Origin: Deltaproteobacteria bacterium
Lineage (GTDB): Bacteria; Desulfobacterota; GWC2-55-46; DRQE01
NCBI GenBank assembly: GCA_015492495.1
Contig: WGEY01000100.1
Location: 1 to 33,320 of the forward strand
Length of the DNA stretch: 33,320 bases
Direction of reading: 5' to 3'
The notes beneath the pieces are model-generated. The model made no database searches. It saw only the letters and a program-made list of their open reading frames with translations, and was not told where the DNA came from. The number at the start of each line of letters is the position of its first letter. The stretch's first letter is position 1. Shown here piece after piece: positions 24,314-32,746 of this stretch. The translations under genes were made by a program, and so were the position numbers.

Positions 24314-25062
24314 CTGTCCCGCAGCTTGTCCAACTCGTCCCTGCGAAAGTACTTCCTGCCGGTTATCATGGACGACACGAGCCCCCTTCGCTCGCCTATC
24401 TCGTGGAGAACAAGCCCCGCAAGATGCGCCGCAATGAAAAAGATGATAAAGTAGAATCCGAACTCATGGAGCTCCTCAAGGCCCTCTACAAGGGCGCTCT
24501 CCTCTGCACCGCCCCCTACATGCTCCACCTCGTGGGCGTAGGCGTAACCGGTGATTCCGCTCCGAAGCACTGTGGCCAAGAGCCTTCCTGGAAGCATGTC
24601 GAAGTGCTCACCGGCAAGGACAAGCCCTGTGACGGCCTGGCCTATTAGCACCACGAAGAGCGCACAATAGAACAGGGAGGCAAGGGGGTTGTGTCCCACC
24701 GCAACAGGCGGAGCGCCGCGCAGCCCGCTCAAGAGCCAGCGTATGTTACCCCATATATCCCTCCACCTCGCGGCACCCCAGGGGATCACATCCGACCACC
24801 TCGCGTACCTGTTGCCTGCAAACCCCCATATGATGCGGAGTGAAAGCGTGACTACAAAAAAGAGCCCAACATACGCATGAAGCTCCTTCAGGGACTCCCT
24901 CGCCTCCTTCGGAACGCCGAGCTTTTCCATCAGCTCGAAGCCCACGGCGAGGAAGAGGAGGGTCAAGACCAGGATCGCGTTCATCCAGTGAAGGATCCTC
25001 GTGGGCCTGTCCCACACGTACACCTCAACTAGCTCTTCCGCTGTTTCGCCGTTCCTTTTCAT
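24310..25062 (-). CDS. Cytochrome b561-type membrane diheme protein
   Basis: The 250-residue product has four main membrane helices. His residues placed as heme b ligands are H25 (RILHWMNA), H62 (ELHAYVG), H199 (EELHEFG) and H213 (AAHLAGL). The start WDRPTRILHW is the hallmark of the bacterial cytochrome b561 (prokaryotic CybB-like) family, which moves electrons between quinol and periplasmic acceptors. It overlaps the response regulator by four bases, so redox protein and signalling pair are made together. The usual partners are small cytochromes or PepSY proteins; a PepSY gene lies 105 bp upstream. Confidence 0.92.
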   Translation of the reverse strand: MKRNGETAEELVEVYVWDRPTRILHWMNAILVLTLLFLAVGFELMEKLGVPKEARESLKELHAYVGLFFVVTLSLRIIWGFAGNRYARWSDVIPWGAARWRDIWGNIRWLLSGLRGAPPVAVGHNPLASLFYCALFVVLIGQAVTGLVLAGEHFDMLPGRLLATVLRSGITGYAYAHEVEHVGGGAEESALVEGLEELHEFGFYFIIFFIAAHLAGLVLHEIGERRGLVSSMITGRKYFRRDELDKLRDR

Positions 25063-25167
25063 CTACTGCCTCCTGTGTGCAACCGACGTTGTGGCCCAAA
25101 CACTGGACGACCCTTTGTACCACTAACGTCAATATTATCCCCCTTCGATGCCGTGTCAAGTTGCCGC

Positions 25168-25587
25168 CTATTCTTTGTCACCGTGCCGTATCACCGCACC
25201 GTTTCTCGCATCCACGTAAAGCTCCTTGATGCCCCCGTCATTGGCCCTGATCTTCACCTCGTAACGCCCGCGTTCGTACTCGACCTCTATCACGTCACCG
25301 GGGACCTCCTGCTGCGCGACCCTCACCGCCTGGTCCACTGATATGTTCTTGGCCTCGATCACGTCGCCGTTCCTCGTATCAAGGTAGATCTTCTTCGTTT
25401 CACCGTCAGCACTCCTTACCTTCAACTCTATCATGCCGTCATCCTTAAGTTCGGCCTCGACCACCCCGAACTTGAGATCATCCTTCTTAGAGCTGTGAGG
25501 AGATGCCTTTGTCTCCTTGCCGCAGGCGATACCGCCTGTGCCGATAATGAGCCCGACCGTTGCCAGTGTCGCGATTGCCTTTCTCAT
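25168..25587 (-). CDS. Exported PepSY-domain protein, possible lipoprotein
   Basis: The 139-residue product has a signal peptide whose hydrophobic core ends in GGIAC, so C22 may be lipidated, although the box lacks the usual Leu. Two PepSY-like repeats follow (about 36-80 and 81-139), each with the strand pattern KKIYLDTRNGDVI or KELYVDARNGAVI. PepSY domains occur in peptidase-inhibitor and iron-reductase-associated proteins; the exact role is unknown. GAAGGAGGT supports the ATG. It is the first gene of the leftward PepSY, b561, regulator and kinase unit. Confidence 0.9.
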   Translation of the reverse strand: MRKAIATLATVGLIIGTGGIACGKETKASPHSSKKDDLKFGVVEAELKDDGMIELKVRSADGETKKIYLDTRNGDVIEAKNISVDQAVRVAQQEVPGDVIEVEYERGRYEVKIRANDGGIKELYVDARNGAVIRHGDKE

Positions 25588-26027
25588 GGTGTTACCTCCT
25601 TCTTATGTATTTTACTGCTGTCTTTCCGCGGGGCTACCCGCGGAAGCCATGGTATCCGCAAGGCGGATGCCCGTGTTCTACAACTGCATTGTAACAAGTC
25701 GAATATTAAAGAAGGATTAGAAGGAGGTTTTTTTGAGGCTAATGTTGCCGGACCGACAGAAAACATTTCTGGAAGGCGCAGGTTACACCCGCGGTGCAAA
25801 ACAAAGGAAGGGTCTGGAGGGCGTTCTGTACTTACGCACAGAATTATATGACACAGAAGGGTTCCGGGCCGGAGAATCACCTATGGCATGGTACCTTTCA
25901 ACGGAGGCTTCGATGCCAATGTGCGCGCGGAGACCCAGCTTATGAAAAATGGAGGGACGCTCGGCCTGCACAGTCTGAAGAGGGCTTGCGAAGAGTGCAC
26001 CCAGCGAAGGCAAGACCGCCAGGGCCC
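25588..26027. other. Gap between ispG and the PepSY gene, with tandem hairpins
   Basis: Short frames here (for example 25733-25945, plus strand, behind an AAGGAGGT-like site) do not look like proteins. Two perfect hairpins (25624-25645 and 25654-25668) lie 37 bp upstream of the PepSY start. No standard ispG terminator was recognised. Confidence 0.45.
25624..25668 (-). promoter_or_regulatory. Tandem hairpins in the PepSY leader
   Basis: TTCCGCGGG with CCCGCGGAA (25624-25645) forms a 9-bp stem, and ATCCGC with GCGGAT (25654-25668) a 6-bp stem with a 3-base loop. Neither is followed by a T-run leftward, so they look more like a leader or mRNA-stabilising structure than a terminator. Confidence 0.4.
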
Positions 26028-27137
26028 TCATGCCCCTGCCGCGCCTTTGGCGGCCCTGTCCTCGGTCCTGCGCCGGACCACCCTTTCGACCTCCTCTACC
26101 AGCGCATCGACCACATCTCTTTCGGCCACCTTTCTTACGACCTCGCCTCCTGAGTAGACGAGGGCCACGCCGTCACCCCCGGCGATACCCACGTCGGCCT
26201 CCACAGCCTCCCCGGGTCCGTTCACAACACACCCCATGACCGCAACCGTAATCGGCTCCTGTAAGGACGAGAGCCTCTCTTCAAGTTCACCGGCAAGCCT
26301 TATGCAGTCTATCTTTATCCTTCCGCACGTAGGGCAGGATATCACGTTCACCCCCCTCTTCCTGAGCCCCAGCGCCTTCAGTATCTCCCAGCCGACCCGC
26401 ACCTCTTCGGTGGGGTCACCTGTAAGGGATACCCTTATGGTGTCTCCTATGCCCTCCGAGAGCAGAACGCCTATGCCCACCGAGGACTTTACCGTGCCGG
26501 CAAAGAGGGTGCCTGCCTCGGTTATGCCCACGTGGAAGGGATAATCGACCTTTTCGGCAAGCAGCCTGTACGCGCGTATCGTAGGCCACACCCCGGAGGC
26601 CTTGAGCGAGATCTTCATATCAAGGAAGCCCATGTCCTCGAGTATGCGGACGTGCCGCATGGCGCTCTCAACCATGGCCTCGGGTGTCGGATGACCGTAC
26701 CTGTTTAGTATATCCTTCTCGAGCGAGCCGGCGTTTACGCCTATCCTTATCGGCACCCCCCTGCCGGAGGCGCATCTTACGACCTCCCTGAGCCTACGCT
26801 CGGAGCCGATGTTACCGGGGTTCAGCCTCAAGCCGTCAACCCCCGAATCAAGGGCCTTCAGTGCAAGCCGCCAGTCGAAGTGTATGTCGGCTATGAGGGG
26901 TATATCTATACTGCGTATTATTTCGGGCAAGGCCGCCGCCGCCTCGTCGTCCGGAACCGCCACCCTGATTATCTCGCATCCAAGCGCCTCAAGCTCCTTT
27001 ATCTGCGCCACCGTGGCCCGGACATCGCTCGTTCTGGTGTTGGTCATGGATTGTACGCTTATAGGCGCATCGCCCCCGACCGTAACATCGCCTACCTTGA
27101 CAGGCCTTGTCCTCCTTCTGTTTACCAAACCCTGCAT
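26028..27137 (-). CDS. ispG: 4-hydroxy-3-methylbut-2-enyl diphosphate synthase IspG (GcpE)
   Basis: IspG is the sixth enzyme of the MEP isoprenoid pathway and uses a [4Fe-4S] cluster. The protein has PVKVGDVTVGGDAPISVQSMTNTRTSDV at the start, the TIM-barrel segment IPLIADIHFDWRLAL, and NPGNIG. The C-terminal cluster ligands lie in SCPTCGR (two Cys) and GCVVNGPGE. Start choice: ATG 27137 has a GGGAGGG site 12 bp upstream; ATG 27149 and TTG 27158 are alternatives that add a few residues. It stands alone on the minus strand and has no link to nitrate respiration. Confidence 0.97.
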   Translation of the reverse strand: MQGLVNRRRTRPVKVGDVTVGGDAPISVQSMTNTRTSDVRATVAQIKELEALGCEIIRVAVPDDEAAAALPEIIRSIDIPLIADIHFDWRLALKALDSGVDGLRLNPGNIGSERRLREVVRCASGRGVPIRIGVNAGSLEKDILNRYGHPTPEAMVESAMRHVRILEDMGFLDMKISLKASGVWPTIRAYRLLAEKVDYPFHVGITEAGTLFAGTVKSSVGIGVLLSEGIGDTIRVSLTGDPTEEVRVGWEILKALGLRKRGVNVISCPTCGRIKIDCIRLAGELEERLSSLQEPITVAVMGCVVNGPGEAVEADVGIAGGDGVALVYSGGEVVRKVAERDVVDALVEEVERVVRRRTEDRAAKGAAGA

Positions 27138-27181
27138 CGCGGAAACCATCCCTCCCAAAAAGTCATGACATACACAAATAT

Positions 27182-27211
27182 ACTATATCACGGCCCAAAA
27201 TAAAACGTGAA
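27182..27211 (-). promoter_or_regulatory. Candidate ispG promoter
   Basis: Read leftward, TTCACG (27206-27211, 4 of 6) and TATAGT (27182-27187, 5 of 6) are 18 bp apart. A start near 27175 would give a leader of about 38 nt. Confidence 0.5.
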
Positions 27212-27754
27212 AGATTCCTGGTACGCAGCACACTCAGACTCGACTACGCAACGAAAAAACATCTCCCGACGGCGTCACAGAAAAACTCCGGTTTTTACAT
27301 GTTCGACACGGCGCCTTACATGTTATAATCGTTGGAGCCTGACCTCCGCAGCTGGGTTGATCAAAGGGGCAATGCACAACGCATGCCGCCGTATTTAGCG
27401 GGATGGCTCAAGGGCGCCTTCAGTGCATACTCTCGGAGAGGATACTTAGGTCCATGTCCTTTAAAGTCCTCTACAGGCCTGGAGCCGGCATCGGTTCCGG
27501 AGCCAACCTACGCATGGGCGAAAACAATATTTCAGGCCCCTGTATGCCGGGCTTGCCGGCAAGGACCGCGACATGGCTTTGGTCTCCAAACCGAAGCTTT
27601 CCGCGGGGAACCTTCAATTGCAAGGAAGATATCTTTTGACGGACATGCGTCGGCTGTGCATCTTAAAAAAACCAGAGTGTTTCCGGCAAGGGCTTGTGTA
27701 AAACTGATATCATCCACAGTGCTCATTTCGCAGCGGAAAAACTCAAGGCCATAG
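27212..27754. other. Gap upstream of pabB, including a long untranslated leader
   Basis: Several plus-strand frames (27332-27754, 27403-27639) are open but show no protein-like pattern and no ribosome site. The region contains an extended -10 promoter and about 420 bases between it and pabB. I see no tRNA, SRP RNA, 6S RNA, tmRNA or T-box feature. Confidence 0.45.
27302..27329 (+). promoter_or_regulatory. Extended -10 promoter directed at pabB
   Basis: TGtTATAAT (27321-27329) is a perfect extended -10 element. The -35 is weak (TTCGAC at 27302-27307, spacer 16). Transcription would begin near 27336, about 420 nt before pabB. Confidence 0.5.
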
Positions 27755-29191
27755 ATGGTTCCAAGCGTTTTTCCGCAGCCTGGATATAGAGGCATGATCA
27801 TCAAAGAGATCGATAAAGGGCCGATAGAAGCCTTTGTTCTTCTAAGGGACCTCGAACTTCCCTTCATCCTTTCCGGCGGAAAGATGCCCTGGCAGGGGAG
27901 GTACTCGTTTATCGGTGCAGCCCCTTTTGCAACCATAACCACAGACGTACACGGTAAGACCACAATCGAATGGGAAGAGATCGGCCATGGCCGGCAGGTG
28001 TTTCCAGATCCGTTCTGCGCCCTCTCAAAGCTGCTGCCGGAGTTCATGCGTACGTATCAGACACCTTTTCCATTTTCCGGCGGCGCCGTCGGATACTTCT
28101 CCTATGACCTGAAGAACCTGATCGGGGATACAGGTCCGCTTGCAAAGGTCGCCAAGGGGCCCGACGAGCTGTCACGGCACATACCGCTGTGTTACGTGGG
28201 CCTGTATGATCCCGTCCTTGTCTATGATCATCAAGCTGACAAGGGCTTCCTCGTATCAACCTGCACAGGCAAGTGGAGGTCGCGCCTGGAAAGGATCGAA
28301 GAGACGCTCCACATGGAACCGCGCAAGCCGCACAGACTGAATGGAGGCACAACCTCCATGACTTTCTGCGAGTCCAACCTTACTAAGCAGGAATACCTTC
28401 TCATGGTCGAAAAGGCCCTTGAATACATCTCGGCTGGCGACATATACCAGATCAACCTCTCGCAGAGGCTCAAGATCCCGCTTCCAGTAGACCCCTTGAC
28501 CGTCTACCTCACCCTTGTCGAACGAAGCCTTCCGCGCTTCGGCTCGTTCATGGACTGCGGATCGTTTCAGGTCATATCCAACTCGCCGGAGAGGCTCATC
28601 AGGGTCAAAGGGGACCGCGTGGAGACCGAGCCGATAAAGGGCACCAGGCCGCGCGGTAATGACCCCGAACATGACAGGGAGTTGGTCAGGGAACTACGGT
28701 CGAGCCCCAAGGAGAGGGCCGAGCACCTGATGATAGTCGACCTTGAAAGGAACGACCTAGGCAGGATATCCGTGCCTTCAACCGTGGTGGTGGAAGAGTT
28801 CGAGAGAATTGAAACCTACCCAACGCTCCACCACATGGTCTCGACCATAAGCGCAAGGCTCCTTCCGGATGTAGACAGCCCCACGGCCCTCATGGCGTGC
28901 TTTCCGGGCGGCTCCATAACCGGCACCCCCAAGATAAGGGCCATGGAGATCATCGATGAGCTGGAGCCTTTCCCGAGAAGGATATATACCGGCGGCATAG
29001 GATGGATAGACTTCAACGGAGACATGGATGTGGCCATGGCCATAAGGACGGCGGTCTGCAGGGACCGGAACATGTACCTCAACGTCGGAGGCGGGATAGT
29101 CGCCGACTCGGATCCGGAAGAGGAGTACATGGAAACACTGCTCAAGGCAGAGGACTTCCTGAGGCTTCTCGGAGCGGCTGAATGCATTTGA
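27755..29191 (+). CDS. pabB: Aminodeoxychorismate synthase component I PabB
   Basis: PabB aminates chorismate to 4-amino-4-deoxychorismate in p-aminobenzoate and folate synthesis. The 478-residue protein has the chorismate-binding domain with GDIYQINLSQRL, the PIKGTRPRG motif with Lys K295, GGSITGTPKIRAMEII and the C-terminal GGGIVADSDPEEEY. The Lys in PIKGT points to PabB, because anthranilate synthase TrpE has Ala there. No glutaminase partner (PabA/TrpG) is next to it. The start is ATG 27755 with AAGG upstream; ATG 27794 (IIKEIDKGPIEAF) is equally plausible. pabC follows after 7 bp. Confidence 0.93.
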   Translation: MVPSVFPQPGYRGMIIKEIDKGPIEAFVLLRDLELPFILSGGKMPWQGRYSFIGAAPFATITTDVHGKTTIEWEEIGHGRQVFPDPFCALSKLLPEFMRTYQTPFPFSGGAVGYFSYDLKNLIGDTGPLAKVAKGPDELSRHIPLCYVGLYDPVLVYDHQADKGFLVSTCTGKWRSRLERIEETLHMEPRKPHRLNGGTTSMTFCESNLTKQEYLLMVEKALEYISAGDIYQINLSQRLKIPLPVDPLTVYLTLVERSLPRFGSFMDCGSFQVISNSPERLIRVKGDRVETEPIKGTRPRGNDPEHDRELVRELRSSPKERAEHLMIVDLERNDLGRISVPSTVVVEEFERIETYPTLHHMVSTISARLLPDVDSPTALMACFPGGSITGTPKIRAMEIIDELEPFPRRIYTGGIGWIDFNGDMDVAMAIRTAVCRDRNMYLNVGGGIVADSDPEEEYMETLLKAEDFLRLLGAAECI

Positions 29192-29198
29192 GGTAAAG

Positions 29199-30056
29199 AT
29201 GAAGCGACCAAAGGTATACATAAACCAAAGGATGGTATCATCACACAGGGCTATGGTGTCGGTCTTCGACAGGGGCCTGAACTATGGAGACGGACTCTTC
29301 GAGACCATGAAGGCGCACAGGGGGCGCGTGCTTCTTTTCAGGGAACACACAGAAAGGCTCCTCAGCGGCGCACGAACGCTCGGTATCCCCACGCATCACC
29401 TGTATGAACTGGAAGACAGGGTCCACAGACTGCTCAGGGCCAACGGCCTGGAGGATACGGAGGCGTACGTCAAGGTAATACTCACACGCGGAGTGGACCA
29501 TGGAGGACACCTCCCGTCAAGCTGCACAGAGCCTACCACCATCATAATGGCCAAACCGCTCGACACTATCGGACTCAAGCGCATGCAGAAGGACGGTGTC
29601 AAGGCGGTCACGGTGAATGCACCGGGATGCTGCGTAACAGTCGGTGGCATAAAGAGCCTTAACTACCTGTTAAACGTACTCGGCAGGATCGAGGCATCGA
29701 GCAGGGGAGCGCATGAGGCGATATTCACCGCACCTGACAACAGTGTCCTCGAGGGCACATCCTCGAACGTCTTCATTGTAAAGAACGGGATCATCAAGAC
29801 CCCTTCCGAGCGCGACGTCCTTCCCGGCGTAACAAGGCGTGCGGTAATAGACCTGGCGCTCAAGATCGGCATCCCCGTCAAGGAGATGCGTATCGGTATC
29901 CGGATGCTCAGGAACTGCGACGAGGCGTTCCTCACAAACTCCATCATGGATATTGTCCCACTCACAAATCTCGACTCATCCGACATAGGGAAAGGCCGGC
30001 CAGGCAGGCTGACGAGGCTCCTTCAGGCTGAGTATGCACGGCTCTGCAAAAGATAA
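29199..30056 (+). CDS. pabC: Class IV aminotransferase-fold enzyme, probably aminodeoxychorismate lyase PabC
   Basis: This 285-residue PLP enzyme has the fold-type IV features: the N-terminal SVFDRGLNYGDGLFET, the PLP lysine K152 in GGIKSLNYLLNV, and NSVLEGTSSNVFIVKNG with E185. Class IV members include branched-chain and D-amino-acid aminotransferases as well as PabC. The position directly after pabB, with coordinated direction and 7 bp spacing, makes 4-amino-4-deoxychorismate lyase (releasing p-aminobenzoate and pyruvate) the best call. Activity cannot be fixed from the motifs alone. Confidence 0.85.
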   Translation: MKRPKVYINQRMVSSHRAMVSVFDRGLNYGDGLFETMKAHRGRVLLFREHTERLLSGARTLGIPTHHLYELEDRVHRLLRANGLEDTEAYVKVILTRGVDHGGHLPSSCTEPTTIIMAKPLDTIGLKRMQKDGVKAVTVNAPGCCVTVGGIKSLNYLLNVLGRIEASSRGAHEAIFTAPDNSVLEGTSSNVFIVKNGIIKTPSERDVLPGVTRRAVIDLALKIGIPVKEMRIGIRMLRNCDEAFLTNSIMDIVPLTNLDSSDIGKGRPGRLTRLLQAEYARLCKR

Positions 30057-30346
30057 CACCGCCAAATGCAGTGCGAATCATACCTGGAAGCCGGATTACC
30101 CCGCCGTCCCGCAGGCGATTGATACAGCCTCGCAGATTCCTCGTACCGCTTCTATAGCTTCGAATCCTCTTTTAGTGGCACCGCTCGAATACAGGATGCA
30201 CCTTGCCCCGCAGCCTTTTTGGTTTTCCGACTCGCGGCAGACGCCGAGGGGCTCCGGCGACGTTCCCCTGCCGGAGACATCCCCAAAGAAAAAGCCCCGC
30301 CGAGGCGGCGGGGCTATCAGGTTTGCCTGCATGTGGATCGTGCGGC
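30057..30346. other. Gap between pabC and narK2, convergent ends
   Basis: No gene is supported. A leftward 78-codon frame (30096-30332) starts inside the narK2 terminator and has no ribosome site. A 7-bp stem CTCCGGC/GCCGGAG (30251-30275) and a strong terminator (30293-30315) lie in the right half. Confidence 0.5.
30293..30315 (-). terminator. Intrinsic terminator of narK2
   Basis: Read leftward, AGCCCCGCCG and CGGCGGGGCT form a 10-bp stem with a 3-base loop, followed by TTTTTC. It lies 31 bp after the narK2 stop. Confidence 0.9.
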
Positions 30347-31831
30347 TCAGTGGTGACCCGCCTCTTTCATGAGCTCGCGGTCGACGCTCGACATGTGGTA
30401 TTCCTCCCCGAATGCGCCGTGAGGCTCCTTGAGGAATATGAGGCAGAACAGGAAGCTGAAGAACGCGCCGGTGGCTATGATGAAGAAGAAGGTGTTAGAG
30501 TCCACCATCGTCAGAACCGTGAGGTAGAAGACCGCGCCCACGTTGCCGTACGAGCCGGCCATACCCGAGATCTGCCCGGTTATGCGCCTCTTGACCATCG
30601 GTATGATGGCGAATGTCGCACCCTCCGCGCCCTGGACGAACATGGAGCAGACGATGGTCAAAACGACCGCCAGCACGATTGGCCAATTCGAGTTTATAAG
30701 GCCCATGCCGAAGAACCCTGCGGCTATTCCGAACATGTACATGAGCATTACGAGCTTGCGGCTCTTGAGCGAGTCGGAAAGAACGCCGCCCAACGGCCTT
30801 GCGACGAGGTTGACGAAGGCGAACGACGATGCGATCAAGCCGGCCTTGGCCGGGGTCAGTTCGAAGATACCCTCGAAGAAGGCCGGAAGCATGGAAACCA
30901 CAGCAAGCTCTGCACCGAAGTTGCAGAAGTACGTGGTATTGAGCGCGGCCACCTGGTTCCAGTTGTACTTGTCGTCCTCTGGCACCCCCTTCTTGAGTAT
31001 CGGCAGGTTTACCAGCAGGACCTGAAGTATCTGGTAGCCGACGACGATTGCTATCACTGCGTAACATATGGTGGCGCCTGTTGTGCCCAGGAAACCGAGC
31101 TTCTGAAGCCTCCATACCAGTATCGACAGGATCCCGACACATGGGATGGTAAAGATGATAAGCTTTATCATATCTGCGTAGGTACTGACCTCCATGGCCG
31201 CGACCTTCTTCGGCTTGTGAAGCATGGTACCCTTGGGACCGTCGGTTATGGCGAACCAGTAGAAGATACCGTAGGCCGCCATTATGGCTCCGCTCAGTGC
31301 TATCGCGTAGCGCCAGCCGTTGACACCGCCGAAGATCTGAAGGGCGATGGTAGGTATGGTCATGGCAGCTGCGGCCGAGCCGAAGTTACCCCATCCGGCG
31401 TAAAAGCCCTCGGCAAATCCGATGTCCTTGGGCTTGAACCAGAGCGCGGTCATGTGAATGCCAACGACGAAACCGGCTCCCACGACACTCAGTATCAGAC
31501 GGGATACCAGGAGCTGCGAGAAGGTGTTGCCGAACGCGAAGACAAAGGTCGGGATTGCCATGAGGACCATCAGGATCGAGAAGACCCGCCTCGGTCCGAA
31601 CTTGTCGAGCAACATGCCGACCAGAAGCCTTCCGGGTATTGTCAATGCAACGTTGCATATGGCGAAGACCTTGAGGTGTGTCTTGGTGAGCCACCCCGTC
31701 TCCCTTATCATCGTAGTGGCGAGCGGCGCCATGTTAAACCATACATAAAAGGTTATGAAGAATGCTATCCAGGTAAGGTGCAACGCCCTTATATCTGGTC
31801 TTTGTATTTTAAATAAATCCGATACCTTCAT
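30347..31831 (-). CDS. Nitrate/nitrite MFS transporter, NasA/NarK1-like branch
   Basis: The 494-residue protein has about 12 membrane helices. Nitrate-porter features are the conserved Arg region IPGRLLVGMLLDKFGPRR (R68), the motif GWGNFGSAAAAM in the middle, and GMAGSYGNVGAVFYL late in the chain. These match the proton-coupled NasA/NRT2-like branch rather than the E. coli NarK antiporter branch of the other transporter gene. In Paracoccus the two types are fused in one NarK; here they are separate. AAGGAGGT precedes the ATG. It follows the universal stress gene, with a terminator in the 72-bp gap between. Confidence 0.93.
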   Translation of the reverse strand: MKVSDLFKIQRPDIRALHLTWIAFFITFYVWFNMAPLATTMIRETGWLTKTHLKVFAICNVALTIPGRLLVGMLLDKFGPRRVFSILMVLMAIPTFVFAFGNTFSQLLVSRLILSVVGAGFVVGIHMTALWFKPKDIGFAEGFYAGWGNFGSAAAAMTIPTIALQIFGGVNGWRYAIALSGAIMAAYGIFYWFAITDGPKGTMLHKPKKVAAMEVSTYADMIKLIIFTIPCVGILSILVWRLQKLGFLGTTGATICYAVIAIVVGYQILQVLLVNLPILKKGVPEDDKYNWNQVAALNTTYFCNFGAELAVVSMLPAFFEGIFELTPAKAGLIASSFAFVNLVARPLGGVLSDSLKSRKLVMLMYMFGIAAGFFGMGLINSNWPIVLAVVLTIVCSMFVQGAEGATFAIIPMVKRRITGQISGMAGSYGNVGAVFYLTVLTMVDSNTFFFIIATGAFFSFLFCLIFLKEPHGAFGEEYHMSSVDRELMKEAGHH

Positions 31832-31884
31832 TTATGGCCAACCTCCTTCTAAGTTGCTGGATTTTTCCGATACCGATTTGCCCC

Positions 31885-31918
31885 AAAAAAAAACGCGACG
31901 GATTCATGCGCCGCGCTT
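31885..31918 (-). terminator. Terminator overlapping the usp stop codon
   Basis: Read leftward, AAGCGCGGCG and CGTCGCGTTT form a 10-bp stem with two G-T pairs around loop CATGAATC, followed by further T residues (nine T in total). The TGA stop of the stress gene lies in the loop. The next gene in the same direction, narK2, starts 54 bp after the T-run. Confidence 0.85.
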
Positions 31919-32329
31919 GAGGGTCATAACCAGCACCGGACGCTCTGCGTGACGTACCACATATGCGCTCACGCTGCCTAGTACCATCCTCAACCTACTT
32001 TCGGTCATTCCCCTTCTCGCCACAACGATTAAATCGGGGTCCTTCTTTACCGCCGCCTCCAGGATCATCTCCCTCGGATCCCCAATCGCCAGTACGGCAT
32101 CCACATCCAGGCCGTGATCGACCACCCATTTGGTGGCCTTTATGAGCTCGTCGTGGCGCTCCTTCTTCCACTGCTCGAAGATCTCCTCGTTCTCCATGCT
32201 TGCATCGCGTGGTTCTTCAACGACGGTCAGGATTATCATCTCGGGCTTCTGCGGCTTGAAGTAATCGACGGTCTTAGCGAGCGCCTTGTCCGCTATCTCA
32301 GAACCATCGTAGCAGAACATTATCTTCAT
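31904..32329 (-). CDS. Universal stress protein, UspA family
   Basis: From ATG 32329, behind AAGGAGGT, the 141-residue protein begins MKIMFCYDGSEIADKAL and ends with the nucleotide-binding pattern DLIVVARRGMTESRLRMVLGSVSAYVVRHAERPVLVM. This is the usual UspA ATP-binding motif (G-2x-G-9x-G-S/T), here as RRGMTESRLRMVLGSVS. Usp proteins help cells withstand starvation, low oxygen and oxidative stress. An in-frame extension upstream (TQERRRYPI) has no ribosome site. The gene is upstream of narK2 on the same strand. Confidence 0.93.
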   Translation of the reverse strand: MKIMFCYDGSEIADKALAKTVDYFKPQKPEMIILTVVEEPRDASMENEEIFEQWKKERHDELIKATKWVVDHGLDVDAVLAIGDPREMILEAAVKKDPDLIVVARRGMTESRLRMVLGSVSAYVVRHAERPVLVMTLKRGA

Positions 32330-32717
32330 TATGGGATACCTCCTTCTTTCCTGGGTCAAGAAACGTCAGGCCGTACCGAAGGTTATGTAAGAAACTTCTC
32401 CCGGCCACCATGCGCTTCAAACCGCAGTCCTTGCGCTTCCCAGACAAAGGCCTGTGCGTACCTGCATATTGCCGGACCGGGAAGGCATAAGAGTACTTCT
32501 TGGAATATTTAGAACTTACAAGAACTTCCTGCAAAAAAGCGGTCCTTGCGCATGTCCGGTCTGCCCGGTCACTTAAGAGAAGTTTACTATGGCTCCCTTT
32601 TCCGTCCCGGTTATCCCCTGTCTGGTTATAGACTGGTTGTGTATTACAATCAGGACTCATCACCTCCTTTTTTCCAGCCCCTCCCCGCATATCCCAGGAC
32701 ATGAAAAGGCTAAACTA

Positions 32718-32746
32718 ACAATAGCGATTTTCATGAGAAAAGTCAA
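32718..32746 (-). promoter_or_regulatory. Leftward promoter upstream of the usp region
   Basis: Read leftward, TTGACT (32741-32746, 5 of 6) and TATTGT (32718-32723, 4 of 6) are 17 bp apart. The transcript would run about 380 nt before the usp start, a long leader or a small gene. Confidence 0.5.

Noticed and set aside
25888-26157. Plus-strand 89-codon frame with a protein-like start (MVPFNGGFDANVRAETQLMK)
   Set aside because: Its second half is antisense to ispG and becomes low-complexity Ser/Thr/Pro; no ribosome site. Possibly a gene remnant, not supportable.
30160-30180. T-arm-like TTCGAATCC
   Set aside because: The 5' half of the T-stem does not pair and no cloverleaf can be drawn.
30096-30332. 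Leftward 78-codon frame after narK2
   Set aside because: Starts inside the narK2 terminator, has no ribosome site, and matches no family I know.
30203-31816. A 537-codon plus-strand frame opposite narK2
   Set aside because: Antisense to a confident transporter; its charged, His/Tyr/Arg-rich content is what the reverse complement of membrane codons yields. It also crosses the narK2 terminator.
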